DNA of 64,000 nt from Falsiroseomonas bella (lineage in GTDB: Bacteria > Pseudomonadota > Alphaproteobacteria > Acetobacterales > Acetobacteraceae), in the NCBI RefSeq assembly GCF_003173615.1, contig NZ_QGNA01000002.1, forward strand, positions 558,001 to 622,000, in the 5' to 3' direction. Under the pieces are notes generated by a model. That model did not search any database. It was not told the DNA's origin and was given only the letters and a program-made list of their open reading frames with translations. Shown here piece by piece: positions 43,661 through 51,759 of this stretch; position 1 is the first letter of the stretch, and every line of letters begins with the position of its first letter. Position numbers and translations under genes: made by a program.

Positions 43661-43687
43661 AATTGTGGCAAACCCGGGCGATGTCAA
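43661..43687 (-). promoter_or_regulatory. Candidate sigma-70 promoter of the small hypothetical gene
   Basis: On the minus strand a perfect -35 TTGACA lies at 43687-43682, followed after 16-17 nt by an AT-rich CAATTT/AATTTT stretch as the -10. This is in the 140-nt space between the 2-hydroxyacid dehydrogenase and the small gene at 43231-43581, which is AT-rich relative to its surroundings. Confidence 0.45.
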
Positions 43688-43721
43688 TCTTTAGTTGGAC
43701 AGATTGTGTAAGGATTTGCAT

Positions 43722-44699
43722 TCAGGTTAGTGCGTCATTTGCTATTTTTGCGTGTATCAGCACGGCATCGAGATTCCCGAGGGCGCGCTCCCCCATCGCA
43801 AGGCGCGTTTCGATCGTGGCGCTGCCGAGATGCGGCAGCAGGGCGACGTTCTCGAGGCCGAGATAGCCCGGGAAGATGCGCGGCTCCCCGTCATACACAT
43901 CCAGGCCGGCGGCGCGGATGTGTCCGGACCGCAGCGCCTCGACCAACGCGGCGTCGTCCACGGATCCGCCGCGGCCGGTGTTGATCACGAGGCTGCCGGG
44001 CTTCATGCGCGCCAGCCGCGCCGCGTTCAGCCATTTCCGCGTGGCCTCGCCGCCCGGCATGTGCATCGAGAGCACGTCGACAGCAGACAGGAACGTCTCG
44101 TCGTTGTCATGGAACGTCGCGCCCTGCTCGAGCTCGGGCGGGGCGCGCCGCAGGTCGCGGTAGTGGATCTTCATGCGGAAGCCGCGCGCCATCGCCGCCA
44201 GTTCGCGGCCGATGCGCCCGAAGCCGGCGATGCCGAGCGCCTTGCCTTCCAGCGTGACGCCCATGAGCTGGGTCGGCGCCCAGCCTTCCCATTTCCCGGC
44301 GCGGACCATCCGCTCTCCCTCGCCGGCGCGGCGGGCGGCCATCAGCATCAGGGTGAAGGCGCATTCGGCGGTCGCGAAGGAGAGCACGTCGGGCGTGTTC
44401 GTCACGACGATGCCACGCGCCTTCGCCGCGGCGAGGTCGATGTGGTCGTAGCCGACCGAGAAGGTGGCGATGATCCGCACGCTGTCGGGCAGGGCGGCGA
44501 TGGTCGCCGCGTTCATCGGGTCGCCGGCCGCGCAGAGGATGCCCTGCGCGCCGAGCGCCGCGGCGCGGCGCGCGATCTCCGCCCCGTCCCGGTACCAGGG
44601 GTCGTCGGCGCTGTTCAGCGTGGCGGCGTAGTCGCGCGCGGCGCGTGCCTCGATCGGCTCCGGCAGCTTGCGGGTCAGCAGCAGGACGGGCTTCGGCAT
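43722..44699 (-). CDS. D-2-hydroxyacid dehydrogenase (glyoxylate/hydroxypyruvate reductase-like)
   Basis: 325 residues. NAD(P)-binding motif GIAGFGRIGRELAAMARG. Catalytic trio: Arg in VINTGRGGSVDDAALVEAL, Glu in LDVYDGEPRIFPG, His in LLPHLGSATIETR. Length and FSVGYDHIDLAAAKARGIVV fit the GyaR/GhrB branch that reduces glyoxylate or hydroxypyruvate. AGGAGAG precedes the ATG at 44699. Divergent from the SDR at 44807 over a 107-nt shared control region. Confidence 0.93.
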   Translation of the reverse strand: MPKPVLLLTRKLPEPIEARAARDYAATLNSADDPWYRDGAEIARRAAALGAQGILCAAGDPMNAATIAALPDSVRIIATFSVGYDHIDLAAAKARGIVVTNTPDVLSFATAECAFTLMLMAARRAGEGERMVRAGKWEGWAPTQLMGVTLEGKALGIAGFGRIGRELAAMARGFRMKIHYRDLRRAPPELEQGATFHDNDETFLSAVDVLSMHMPGGEATRKWLNAARLARMKPGSLVINTGRGGSVDDAALVEALRSGHIRAAGLDVYDGEPRIFPGYLGLENVALLPHLGSATIETRLAMGERALGNLDAVLIHAKIANDALT

Positions 44700-44806
44700 C
44701 GGGTGTCTCTCCTGGACGTGCGGCAGGGATAGCAGGGGGCGCACGCCTTGCCAGCCGGGACGGGCGGGGACATGGTCGCGCCCAATCCGCCAAGGGAGTT
44801 TCGGTG

Positions 44807-45598
44807 ATGGATCTGGGCCTGAAGGGCAAGCGCGCGCTGGTGATGGGGGCTTCCAAGGGCCTCGGGCGCTCGATCGCGGATGCGCTGGCGGCGGAAGGCG
44901 CCGCGGTGGTGATCAGCGGGCGCGACCAGGCCTCGCTCGACAAGGTGGCGGCCGAGCTGAAGGGTGCCGGCGCCTCGGCCGCGCATGGCGTCGTCGCCGA
45001 TGTCGCCAAGGGCGAGCAGATGGACCACCTGGCCGACGAGGCGGTGCGCCTGCTCGGCGGCGTGGACATCCTGGTGCTGAACCATGGCGGCCCGCCGCCC
45101 TGCATCGCCTCCGAGATCACGGACGCCGCGCTGCACACCTGGTTCGAGCATATCGTCGCCTCGCCGATCCGCATCGCGAACCGGCTGATCCCGGCGATGC
45201 GGCAGCGGAAATGGGGGCGCGTGCTGGTGGTCGGCAGCTCCGGCATGCAGCACCCGATCCCGAACCTCGCGCTGTCCAACACGCTGCGCTCGGCGATCTG
45301 GGGCTGGCTAAAGACCTATTCGGGCGAGGTGGCCAAGGACGGCGTGACGATGAACATCATCGCGCCCGGCAGCATCATGACGGACCGCATCGTGCAGAAC
45401 GCGGAATCGCGCGCGGCGAAGGCCGGCAGCACGGTGGAGGCGGAGCTCGGCAAGATGGCGGACGAGATCCCGGCCGGGCGCATCGGTACGCCGGCGGAAT
45501 TCGGCCCGACCGGCGCCTTCCTGGTCAGCGAGCAGGCCGGGTACATCACCGGCAGCATGATCCGCGTGGATGGCGGTCGCGTCCGCAGCATGTTTTGA
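44807..45598 (+). CDS. SDR family protein with non-canonical active site
   Basis: 263 residues with a complete SDR scaffold: MGASKGLGRSIADALAAEG, LVLNHGGPPPC (usual NNAG replaced by NHGG), Ser in VVGSSGMQHPIPNLALSN, and GYITGSMIRVDGG. The YxxxK pair is absent: the aligned segment LALSNTLRSAIWGWLKTYSG has Leu and Arg near the expected Tyr and Lys. This PIPNLALSN group is often annotated as 3-oxoacyl-ACP reductase, but activity is doubtful. AAGGGAG before the ATG. Followed after 48 nt by the M20 hydrolase. Confidence 0.9.
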   Translation: MDLGLKGKRALVMGASKGLGRSIADALAAEGAAVVISGRDQASLDKVAAELKGAGASAAHGVVADVAKGEQMDHLADEAVRLLGGVDILVLNHGGPPPCIASEITDAALHTWFEHIVASPIRIANRLIPAMRQRKWGRVLVVGSSGMQHPIPNLALSNTLRSAIWGWLKTYSGEVAKDGVTMNIIAPGSIMTDRIVQNAESRAAKAGSTVEAELGKMADEIPAGRIGTPAEFGPTGAFLVSEQAGYITGSMIRVDGGRVRSMF

Positions 45599-45646
45599 GG
45601 CCTGGTCCGAAGGTCTGATCCGGTCCGCTCGACGCGCGAGGAAACC

Positions 45647-46912
45647 ATGCTGCCGAATCTCACCCCAGATGTCGCGCTCGCCGAACGCCTGTTCGACGAG
45701 CTGCGTGCGGCGACGCATGACGGCGTGGGCATCACGCGCACGGCCTATGGCGATGGCGAGCGCAAGGCGCATGCCATCGTCCGCGCCGCGGCGGAGGCGG
45801 TGGGGCTGGAGACGCGCGCCGATCGCGTCGGCAACCTGCTGATGACGCTGCCGGGGTCCGACCGCGCGGCGAAGCGCGTGCTGCTGGGCAGCCACCTCGA
45901 TTCCGTGCAGTCCGGCGGCAATTATGACGGCGCCGCGGGTGTGCTGGCGGGGCTCGCCGCCGTGGCGGGGATGAAGCGCGCGGGCTTCGTGCCGGGCCGC
46001 GACGTGACCGTGGTGGCGGTGCGCGCGGAGGAGGCGGGAAGCTGGTTCCCGATCAGCTATCCAGGCAGCCGCGGCGCGCTCGGCCTGCTGACGGCCGGGG
46101 AACTGGCCGTGAAGCGCCAGGATTCCGGGCGCACGCTTGCCGAGCACATGCGTGAAGAAGGCTTTGATCCCGGCTTCGTCGAGGCGGGCGGACGGACCTT
46201 CAGCGCGGCGGACACCGTGGCCTTTCTGGAACTGCATATCGAGCAGGGGCCGGTGCTGGACGTGGAGGGGATCCCGGTCGGCATCATCACCGGCATCCCC
46301 GGCAGCCGCCGCCTGCGCGCGGCGCGCGTGGTCGGCGAATACAACCACTCCGGGGCGACCCCCCGCAAATACCGGCGCGATGCGGCGATCGCGCTGGCCG
46401 AACTCGCGCATCGCGTGGACGAGCGCTGGGTGCAGCTGGAGGCGCAGGGCCACGCACTGGTCTGCACCTTCTGCGTGCTGGGCACGACGGCCGAGGCCGG
46501 CTTCACCAAGATCGCCGGCGAGGCGGAATTCCAGTTGGACGTGCGCAGCGTGAATCCGCACAGCGTGGATGCGCTGATGGAGACGCTCTACGACATCGTG
46601 CCGGAGATCGAGGCCCGCCGCGGCGTGCGCTTCGAATTGGGCAAGGAGACTAGCAGCCGCGCGGCGCCGATGGATGCCGGCATCCAGGCCGGGCTTAAGC
46701 GCGCGGCGGAGCAACTCGGCATCAGGCACAAGGGGATGGCGAGCGGCGGCGGCCACGACGCCGCGGCCTTCGTGCAGGCGGGCATCCCCGCGGGGATGAT
46801 CTTCGTGCGCAACCAGAACGGCAGCCACAATCCGAACGAGGCGATGCGGATGGACGATTTTGCGGCGGCTTGCGCGGTTGTGACGCGCTGGGCGGCGGAG
46901 GCGGCGCAGTGA
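45647..46912 (+). CDS. M20 family Zn hydrolase (N-carbamoyl-L-amino acid hydrolase / allantoate amidohydrolase)
   Basis: 421 residues. Metal-binding blocks: LLGSHLDSVQSGGNYDGAAG, AVRAEEAGSWF and LELHIEQGPVL; late His in SGGGHDAAAFVQ; NQNGSHNPNEAMRMDDF near the end. The lid/dimerisation region has EYNHSGATP. These enzymes remove the carbamoyl group from N-carbamoyl or ureido acids. Its stop overlaps the start of hyuA (GTGA), consistent with a hydantoin/ureide breakdown operon of three genes. Confidence 0.93.
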   Translation: MLPNLTPDVALAERLFDELRAATHDGVGITRTAYGDGERKAHAIVRAAAEAVGLETRADRVGNLLMTLPGSDRAAKRVLLGSHLDSVQSGGNYDGAAGVLAGLAAVAGMKRAGFVPGRDVTVVAVRAEEAGSWFPISYPGSRGALGLLTAGELAVKRQDSGRTLAEHMREEGFDPGFVEAGGRTFSAADTVAFLELHIEQGPVLDVEGIPVGIITGIPGSRRLRAARVVGEYNHSGATPRKYRRDAAIALAELAHRVDERWVQLEAQGHALVCTFCVLGTTAEAGFTKIAGEAEFQLDVRSVNPHSVDALMETLYDIVPEIEARRGVRFELGKETSSRAAPMDAGIQAGLKRAAEQLGIRHKGMASGGGHDAAAFVQAGIPAGMIFVRNQNGSHNPNEAMRMDDFAAACAVVTRWAAEAAQ

Positions 46913-48993
46913 CCGCACGGCTGGCAGTCGATATCGGCGGCACCTTCACCGACCTCGCCATCGAGCGCGGCATCGGCGAGGACACGGATCGCTGGACCGC
47001 AAAGGTGCTCACAACGCCGCATGCGCCCGAACTCGGCGTGCTGGAAGGCGTGCGCGTCGTGCTCGGGCGGGCAGGGCTGCAGCCGGCGGACATTTCCGTG
47101 GTGATCCACGGCACGACGCTCGCGACCAACGCCGTGATCGAGCGCAAGGGTGCGAAGACCGCGCTGCTGACGACGGACGGCTTCCGGGACGTCCTCGCGT
47201 TGGGCAATGAGAGCCGGTACGACCAGTACGACCTGAACATCGAGCTGCCGCAGCCGCTCGTGCCGCGGCGCTGGCGCGTGACGGTGCCGGAGCGCCTGGA
47301 CAACGAAGGCCACGTGCTGCGCGCGCTGGACGAGGACGCGGTGCGTCGCCAGCTCGACGTCCTGCGCGCGGAAGGCATCGAGAGCCTGGCGATCGGCTTC
47401 CTGCACAGCTTCGTCAATCCCGCGCATGAGCGCCGCGCGGCGGCGATCGTGCGGCAGGTGTGGCCGGAGCTTCCCGTCTCGCTGTCCAGCGAAGTCTCGC
47501 CGGAGATGCGGGAGTGGGAGCGCTTCTCCACCACCGTCGCGAACGCCTATGTGCAGCCGAAGATGGCCTCCTACCTGCATCGGCTGGAGGACGGGTTGCG
47601 CGCGTCGGGGCTGACCTGCCCGCTGTTCCTGATGCTGTCGGGCGGGGGGCTCACCACGCTGGAAACCGCCGCGCGTTTCCCGATCCGCTTGGTGGAATCC
47701 GGCCCCGCAGGCGGCGCGATCTTCGCCGCGCATGTCGCGCGCCAGAAAGGCTGGCAGAAGGTTTTGTCCTTTGACATGGGCGGCACGACCGCCAAGGTCT
47801 GCCTGGTGGATGAGTTCGCGCCCCAGGCCGCGCGGAGCTTCGAAGTGGCGCGCGTCGGCCGCTTCAAGAAGGGTTCTGGGCTGCCGCTGCGCATCCCGGT
47901 GATCGAGATGGTGGAGATCGGCGCCGGCGGCGGCTCGATCGCGCATCTCGACAGCATGGGCCGCATCCAGGTGGGGCCGGAGAGCGCCGGCGCCGATCCG
48001 GGACCGGCCTGCTACGGCCGCGGCGGGAAGCAGCCCGCGGTGACGGACGCGAACCTGCTGCTCGGCCGCTATGAGCCGGACCTCTTCGCCGGCGGTGCGC
48101 TGAAGCTTCATCCCGGCGCGGCGAAGGACGCGATGGGCGCGGAGGTCGGCGCACGCCTGAACCTCTCGCCGGAGATGGCGGCGCTCGGCGTCGTCGAGAT
48201 GGTGGACGAGAACATGGCGAATGCCGCCCGCGTCCACGCGATCGAATCCGGCAAGGGCTATGAGGGCCGCGCCATCATCGCCTTCGGCGGCGGCGGTCCG
48301 GTGCATGGCTATCGCGTGGCGGAGAAGATCGGCGTGACGCGGCTGCTGGTGCCGAGCGGGGCCGGCGTCGGCTCCGCCATCGGCTTCCTGCGCGCGCCGG
48401 TCGCCTATGAGGTGGTGAAGTCGCTCTACCAACGCTTCGCCAGCTTCGACCTGGATGCGGTGAACGCGCTGCTGGCCTCGATGTCGGCGGAGGCGAGCGC
48501 CGTGGTGGCCGAGGGCAGCTTCGGCGCGCCGAGCACCGAGCATCGCCTGGCCTTCATGCGCTATGTCGGCCAGGGCCACGAGATCGCGGTGGCGATCCCG
48601 GTGCGCGAGTTGACGAAGGACGACGTTGCGGCGATCCGCGCGGCCTACGACGTGGAATACACGCGCTTCTACGACCGCCCGGTGCCCGGCAGCGACGTGG
48701 AGATTCTTTCCTTCGCGGTCACCGTGGCGACGGTGGTCGAGGAGGTGAAGCCGATTGCGCCGGTGCATGATGCGCCGGCGCCGAAGCCGGTGCGTGTGCA
48801 GGCGGTGCGCGACACGGCGACCGGCGAGGTGGCGGAGTGGGCGGTCTATGACCGCGCTGCGCTTGCACAGGGTGCCGAGGTGCCTGGCCCCTGCATCGTG
48901 GCGGAGAACGAGACCTCCACCCTGGTCGGGCCGGGTTGGCGCTGCCGGATGGATGGGTTGGGGTATCTGGAACTGACGCGGGGGACACACTGA
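46909..48993 (+). CDS. hyuA: Hydantoinase/oxoprolinase subunit A (HyuA)
   Basis: 694 residues from a GTG that overlaps the preceding stop. Actin-like ATPase fold: VDIGGTFTDLAIE, HGTTLATNAVIERKGAKTAL followed by LTTDGFRD, LVESGPAGGAI, SFDMGGTTAKVCLVDE. It opens lactam or hydantoin rings, or carboxylates ketones, with ATP together with HyuB. The next gene starts within its stop (TGATG). Substrate is not determinable, but the neighbouring carbamoylase favours a hydantoin-like or ureide compound. Confidence 0.94.
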   Translation: MTARLAVDIGGTFTDLAIERGIGEDTDRWTAKVLTTPHAPELGVLEGVRVVLGRAGLQPADISVVIHGTTLATNAVIERKGAKTALLTTDGFRDVLALGNESRYDQYDLNIELPQPLVPRRWRVTVPERLDNEGHVLRALDEDAVRRQLDVLRAEGIESLAIGFLHSFVNPAHERRAAAIVRQVWPELPVSLSSEVSPEMREWERFSTTVANAYVQPKMASYLHRLEDGLRASGLTCPLFLMLSGGGLTTLETAARFPIRLVESGPAGGAIFAAHVARQKGWQKVLSFDMGGTTAKVCLVDEFAPQAARSFEVARVGRFKKGSGLPLRIPVIEMVEIGAGGGSIAHLDSMGRIQVGPESAGADPGPACYGRGGKQPAVTDANLLLGRYEPDLFAGGALKLHPGAAKDAMGAEVGARLNLSPEMAALGVVEMVDENMANAARVHAIESGKGYEGRAIIAFGGGGPVHGYRVAEKIGVTRLLVPSGAGVGSAIGFLRAPVAYEVVKSLYQRFASFDLDAVNALLASMSAEASAVVAEGSFGAPSTEHRLAFMRYVGQGHEIAVAIPVRELTKDDVAAIRAAYDVEYTRFYDRPVPGSDVEILSFAVTVATVVEEVKPIAPVHDAPAPKPVRVQAVRDTATGEVAEWAVYDRAALAQGAEVPGPCIVAENETSTLVGPGWRCRMDGLGYLELTRGTH

Positions 48994-50654
48994 TGGCCGC
49001 GAACGCAGCACTGGAGAAAATCCAGCGCCAGATCCAGTGGAACCGCCTGATCGCTGTGGTGGAGGAGCAGGCGCAGATCATGATCCGCACCGCCTTCAGC
49101 ACCACGGTGCGGGAAGCGGGCGATCTCTCGGCGGGCATCTTCGACCTCAAGGGCCGCATGCTGGCGCAGGCCGTCACGGGCACGCCCGGTCACGTCAACT
49201 CCATGATGGAGAGCGTCGGGCATTTCCTCCAAAAATTCCCGGCGGAGACGATGCAGCCGGGCGATCACTACATCACCAACGATCCCTGGCTCGGCACCGG
49301 GCATCTGCACGACCTGACGGTCGTGACCCCGGCCTTCCGCAACGGGACGATCGTCGGGCTGTTCGCCAACACGGCGCATGTGATCGATGTCGGCGGGCTC
49401 GGCATGGGGCCGGAAGGGCGGAGCGTCTTCGAGGAAGGGCTCTACATCCCCATCGTGAAGTGCTTCGATCGCGGCCAGGCGAACGAGACTTTTTTTGACT
49501 TCATCCGTGCCGGCAGCCGCACGCCGGTTGAGCTGGAGGGCGACGTCTATTCCCTCTGCGCCTGCAACGACGCGGGCGCCAAGCGGCTGGTCGAGATGAT
49601 GGACGAGTTCGCGATGGAGAGCATCGACGACCTCGCGGAGTACATCTTCGACGCATCGCTGAAGGCGACGCTGGAGGAGATCGCGACGATCCCCGCCGGC
49701 ACCTATCGTGGCGAGATCCGCTCGGACGGCTACGAGGCGCCGGTGACGCTGAAGGCGGCCATGACGGTCCGCAAGGACGAGATCGTGGTGGACTATGCCG
49801 GGACCTCCGGCCTGTCGAACCGCGGCATCAACGTCCCCGCCGCCTATTGCCGCGCCTATTCCTGCTTCGGCATCAAATGCGTCGTCGCGCCGGAGATCCC
49901 GAACAACTGGGCCTCCCTCGCGCCGTTCCGCATGGAGATCCCGGAAGGTTGCATCCTGAACGCGCCGCGGCCCTATCCCGTCAGCGTGCGGCACGTGGTG
50001 GGCCAACTGCTGCCCGACCTGATGATGGGCTGCCTGCACCAGGCGGTGCCGTATCGGGTGAACGCGGAAGGCTCCTCGGCGCTGTGGAACCCGCCGCTGC
50101 GTGGCGGTGCGCAGGTGAGCGGGGCGGAGGCCGAGCTGCCGGATTTCGAGATCATCACCTTCAACTCCGGCGGCACCGGCGCGCGGCCGACGAAGGACGG
50201 TCTGGACGGCACCGCCTTCCCCTCCGGCGTGCGCACCATGCCGGTGGAGGCGACCGAGAATGTCGCGCCGGTGATCTTCTGGCAGAACCAGCTGCGCGAG
50301 GATTCCGCCGGCGCCGGACGCACCCGCGGCGGCTTCGGCAAGGTGATGGAGATCGGCGCCAAGGGCGATGCGGAGTTCGCCGTGAACGCCACCTTCGACC
50401 GCGTCGCCAACGCGCCGAAAGGGCGCGAGGGCGGCGGCGACGGCGCGCCGGGCTGGGTGGGCTTCGATGACGGCACGCGCATCCGCACCAAGGGCTTCCA
50501 GATCGTGCCGAAGGGCCGGCACCTGCTGCTCAAGCTTCCGGGCGGCGGCGGCATGGGCGATCCGAAGCAGCGGGACCGCGCGAAGGTTGCGCGCGACGTG
50601 GCGGATGGTCTGGTCAGCGAGGACCAGGCGCGGGCGCTCTACGGCGCGGACTGA
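48993..50654 (+). CDS. hyuB: Hydantoinase/oxoprolinase subunit B (HyuB)
   Basis: 553 residues. Typical blocks: LIAVVEEQAQIMIRTAFSTT, DLSAGIFDLKGRMLAQAVTG, GDHYITNDPWLGTGHLHDLT, FANTAHVIDVGG, VDYAGTSGLSNRGINVP and GGGGMGDPKQRD at the C-terminus. Partner of HyuA in ATP-dependent hydrolysis. Shares one base with the hyuA stop. Three overlapping genes (M20, hyuA, hyuB) thus form one tightly coupled unit. Confidence 0.94.
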   Translation: MAANAALEKIQRQIQWNRLIAVVEEQAQIMIRTAFSTTVREAGDLSAGIFDLKGRMLAQAVTGTPGHVNSMMESVGHFLQKFPAETMQPGDHYITNDPWLGTGHLHDLTVVTPAFRNGTIVGLFANTAHVIDVGGLGMGPEGRSVFEEGLYIPIVKCFDRGQANETFFDFIRAGSRTPVELEGDVYSLCACNDAGAKRLVEMMDEFAMESIDDLAEYIFDASLKATLEEIATIPAGTYRGEIRSDGYEAPVTLKAAMTVRKDEIVVDYAGTSGLSNRGINVPAAYCRAYSCFGIKCVVAPEIPNNWASLAPFRMEIPEGCILNAPRPYPVSVRHVVGQLLPDLMMGCLHQAVPYRVNAEGSSALWNPPLRGGAQVSGAEAELPDFEIITFNSGGTGARPTKDGLDGTAFPSGVRTMPVEATENVAPVIFWQNQLREDSAGAGRTRGGFGKVMEIGAKGDAEFAVNATFDRVANAPKGREGGGDGAPGWVGFDDGTRIRTKGFQIVPKGRHLLLKLPGGGGMGDPKQRDRAKVARDVADGLVSEDQARALYGAD

Positions 50655-50723
50655 GCGTCACGGAGTGTGACGTGATCGGCGGGCGGGCTTCCGCCTGCCG
50701 CGGCCCGTGGCCACTCTGGCGGC

Positions 50724-51722
50724 ATGTCGCCCCGCATTCCGCGCCGCGCCCTGCTCGCCGCCGCGCTGCCCCTGCCGGCGCTGGCCGACGCGCCCGTGCT
50801 GGCGCCGGCCGTGGAGAGCGCCGCTGCGCTGCCCAACCTGCGCACGCTGATCGTCGCACGTGATGGCGTGCCGGTGCTGGAAAGGGTGTTCCGCGGTCCT
50901 GGCCTTGATAGGCCTGCCAACATCAAGTCGGCCTCCAAGACGATCCTGGCCACGCTGGCCGGCATCGCGGTGGCGCGCGGCACGCTGGACGGCCTGGACC
51001 AGCCGGTGGGCCCGATCCTCGGCCGCTCCGTCCCGCGGGAAGCCGATCCGCGCGTGCGCGACATCACCATCCGCCAGCTTCTGGCGATGCGCGCCGGGCT
51101 GGAGCGCACCTCCGGCAGCAACTACGGCGCCTGGGTCTCCTCCCGCGACTGGCTGCGCTTCGCCCTGACCCGCCCGATGGAGGACGAGCCGGGCGGGCGG
51201 ATGATCTATTCGACAGGCACGTCCCACATCCTCGGCGCCGTACTGGCGCGCGCCAGCGGCAAGAGCCTGCATGCGCTGGCGCGGGAGTGGCTGGGCGAGC
51301 CGCTCGGCATCGTCATCCCCGACTGGACGCGCGCGCCGGAAGGGCTGCATTTCGGCGGCAACGAGATGGCGCTGAGCCCGCGCGCGCTGCTGGCCTTCGC
51401 GGAATGCTGGCGCAACGAGGGGCGGCATGCCGGGCGGCAGGTGGTGCCGCCCGATTTCCGCCAGGCCGCCTGGACGCCGCAGGCGCGTTCGGCCTGGAGC
51501 GGGCAGATGTACGGGCTCGGCTGGTGGATCGGCGAGGCGCGCGGCCACGCGGTCTATTTCGCCTGGGGCTATGGCGGGCAGATGGCTTATTTGATCCCCG
51601 GCCTGGCGCTGAGCGTGGTGATGACCTCGGACCCCGCCGTGCCGCGCGCCAACGGCCAGGTCCATACGCTGCACGCCCTGCTGGTGGAGGCGATCATGCC
51701 GGCCTTCGCGGCGCCGGCCTGA
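50724..51722 (+). CDS. Serine beta-lactamase family (class C-like) exported hydrolase
   Basis: 332 residues. MSPRIPRRALLAAALPLPAL is a signal peptide (Tat-like twin Arg) cleaved near ADA/PVL. The SxxK motif is SASK in PANIKSASKTILATLAG and the Tyr site is IYSTGTSHILGAVLAR (YST in place of YxN). Family: beta-lactamase/DD-peptidase/esterase fold. Acts in the periplasm; real substrate may be a peptide or ester. Lies 70 nt after hyuB and 38 nt before the ABC exporter on the same strand. Confidence 0.9.
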   Translation: MSPRIPRRALLAAALPLPALADAPVLAPAVESAAALPNLRTLIVARDGVPVLERVFRGPGLDRPANIKSASKTILATLAGIAVARGTLDGLDQPVGPILGRSVPREADPRVRDITIRQLLAMRAGLERTSGSNYGAWVSSRDWLRFALTRPMEDEPGGRMIYSTGTSHILGAVLARASGKSLHALAREWLGEPLGIVIPDWTRAPEGLHFGGNEMALSPRALLAFAECWRNEGRHAGRQVVPPDFRQAAWTPQARSAWSGQMYGLGWWIGEARGHAVYFAWGYGGQMAYLIPGLALSVVMTSDPAVPRANGQVHTLHALLVEAIMPAFAAPA

Positions 51723-51759
51723 GTTGACAGCCGGGGTCGGATGACCGACCTGCCCCGGA

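Noticed and set aside
40889-43711. Plus-strand 940-codon open frame
   Set aside because: Antisense to the acylase and iron permease; Gln/His/Arg-rich shadow of membrane helices.
46588-49011. Minus-strand 807-codon open frame
   Set aside because: Antisense to M20 hydrolase and HyuA.
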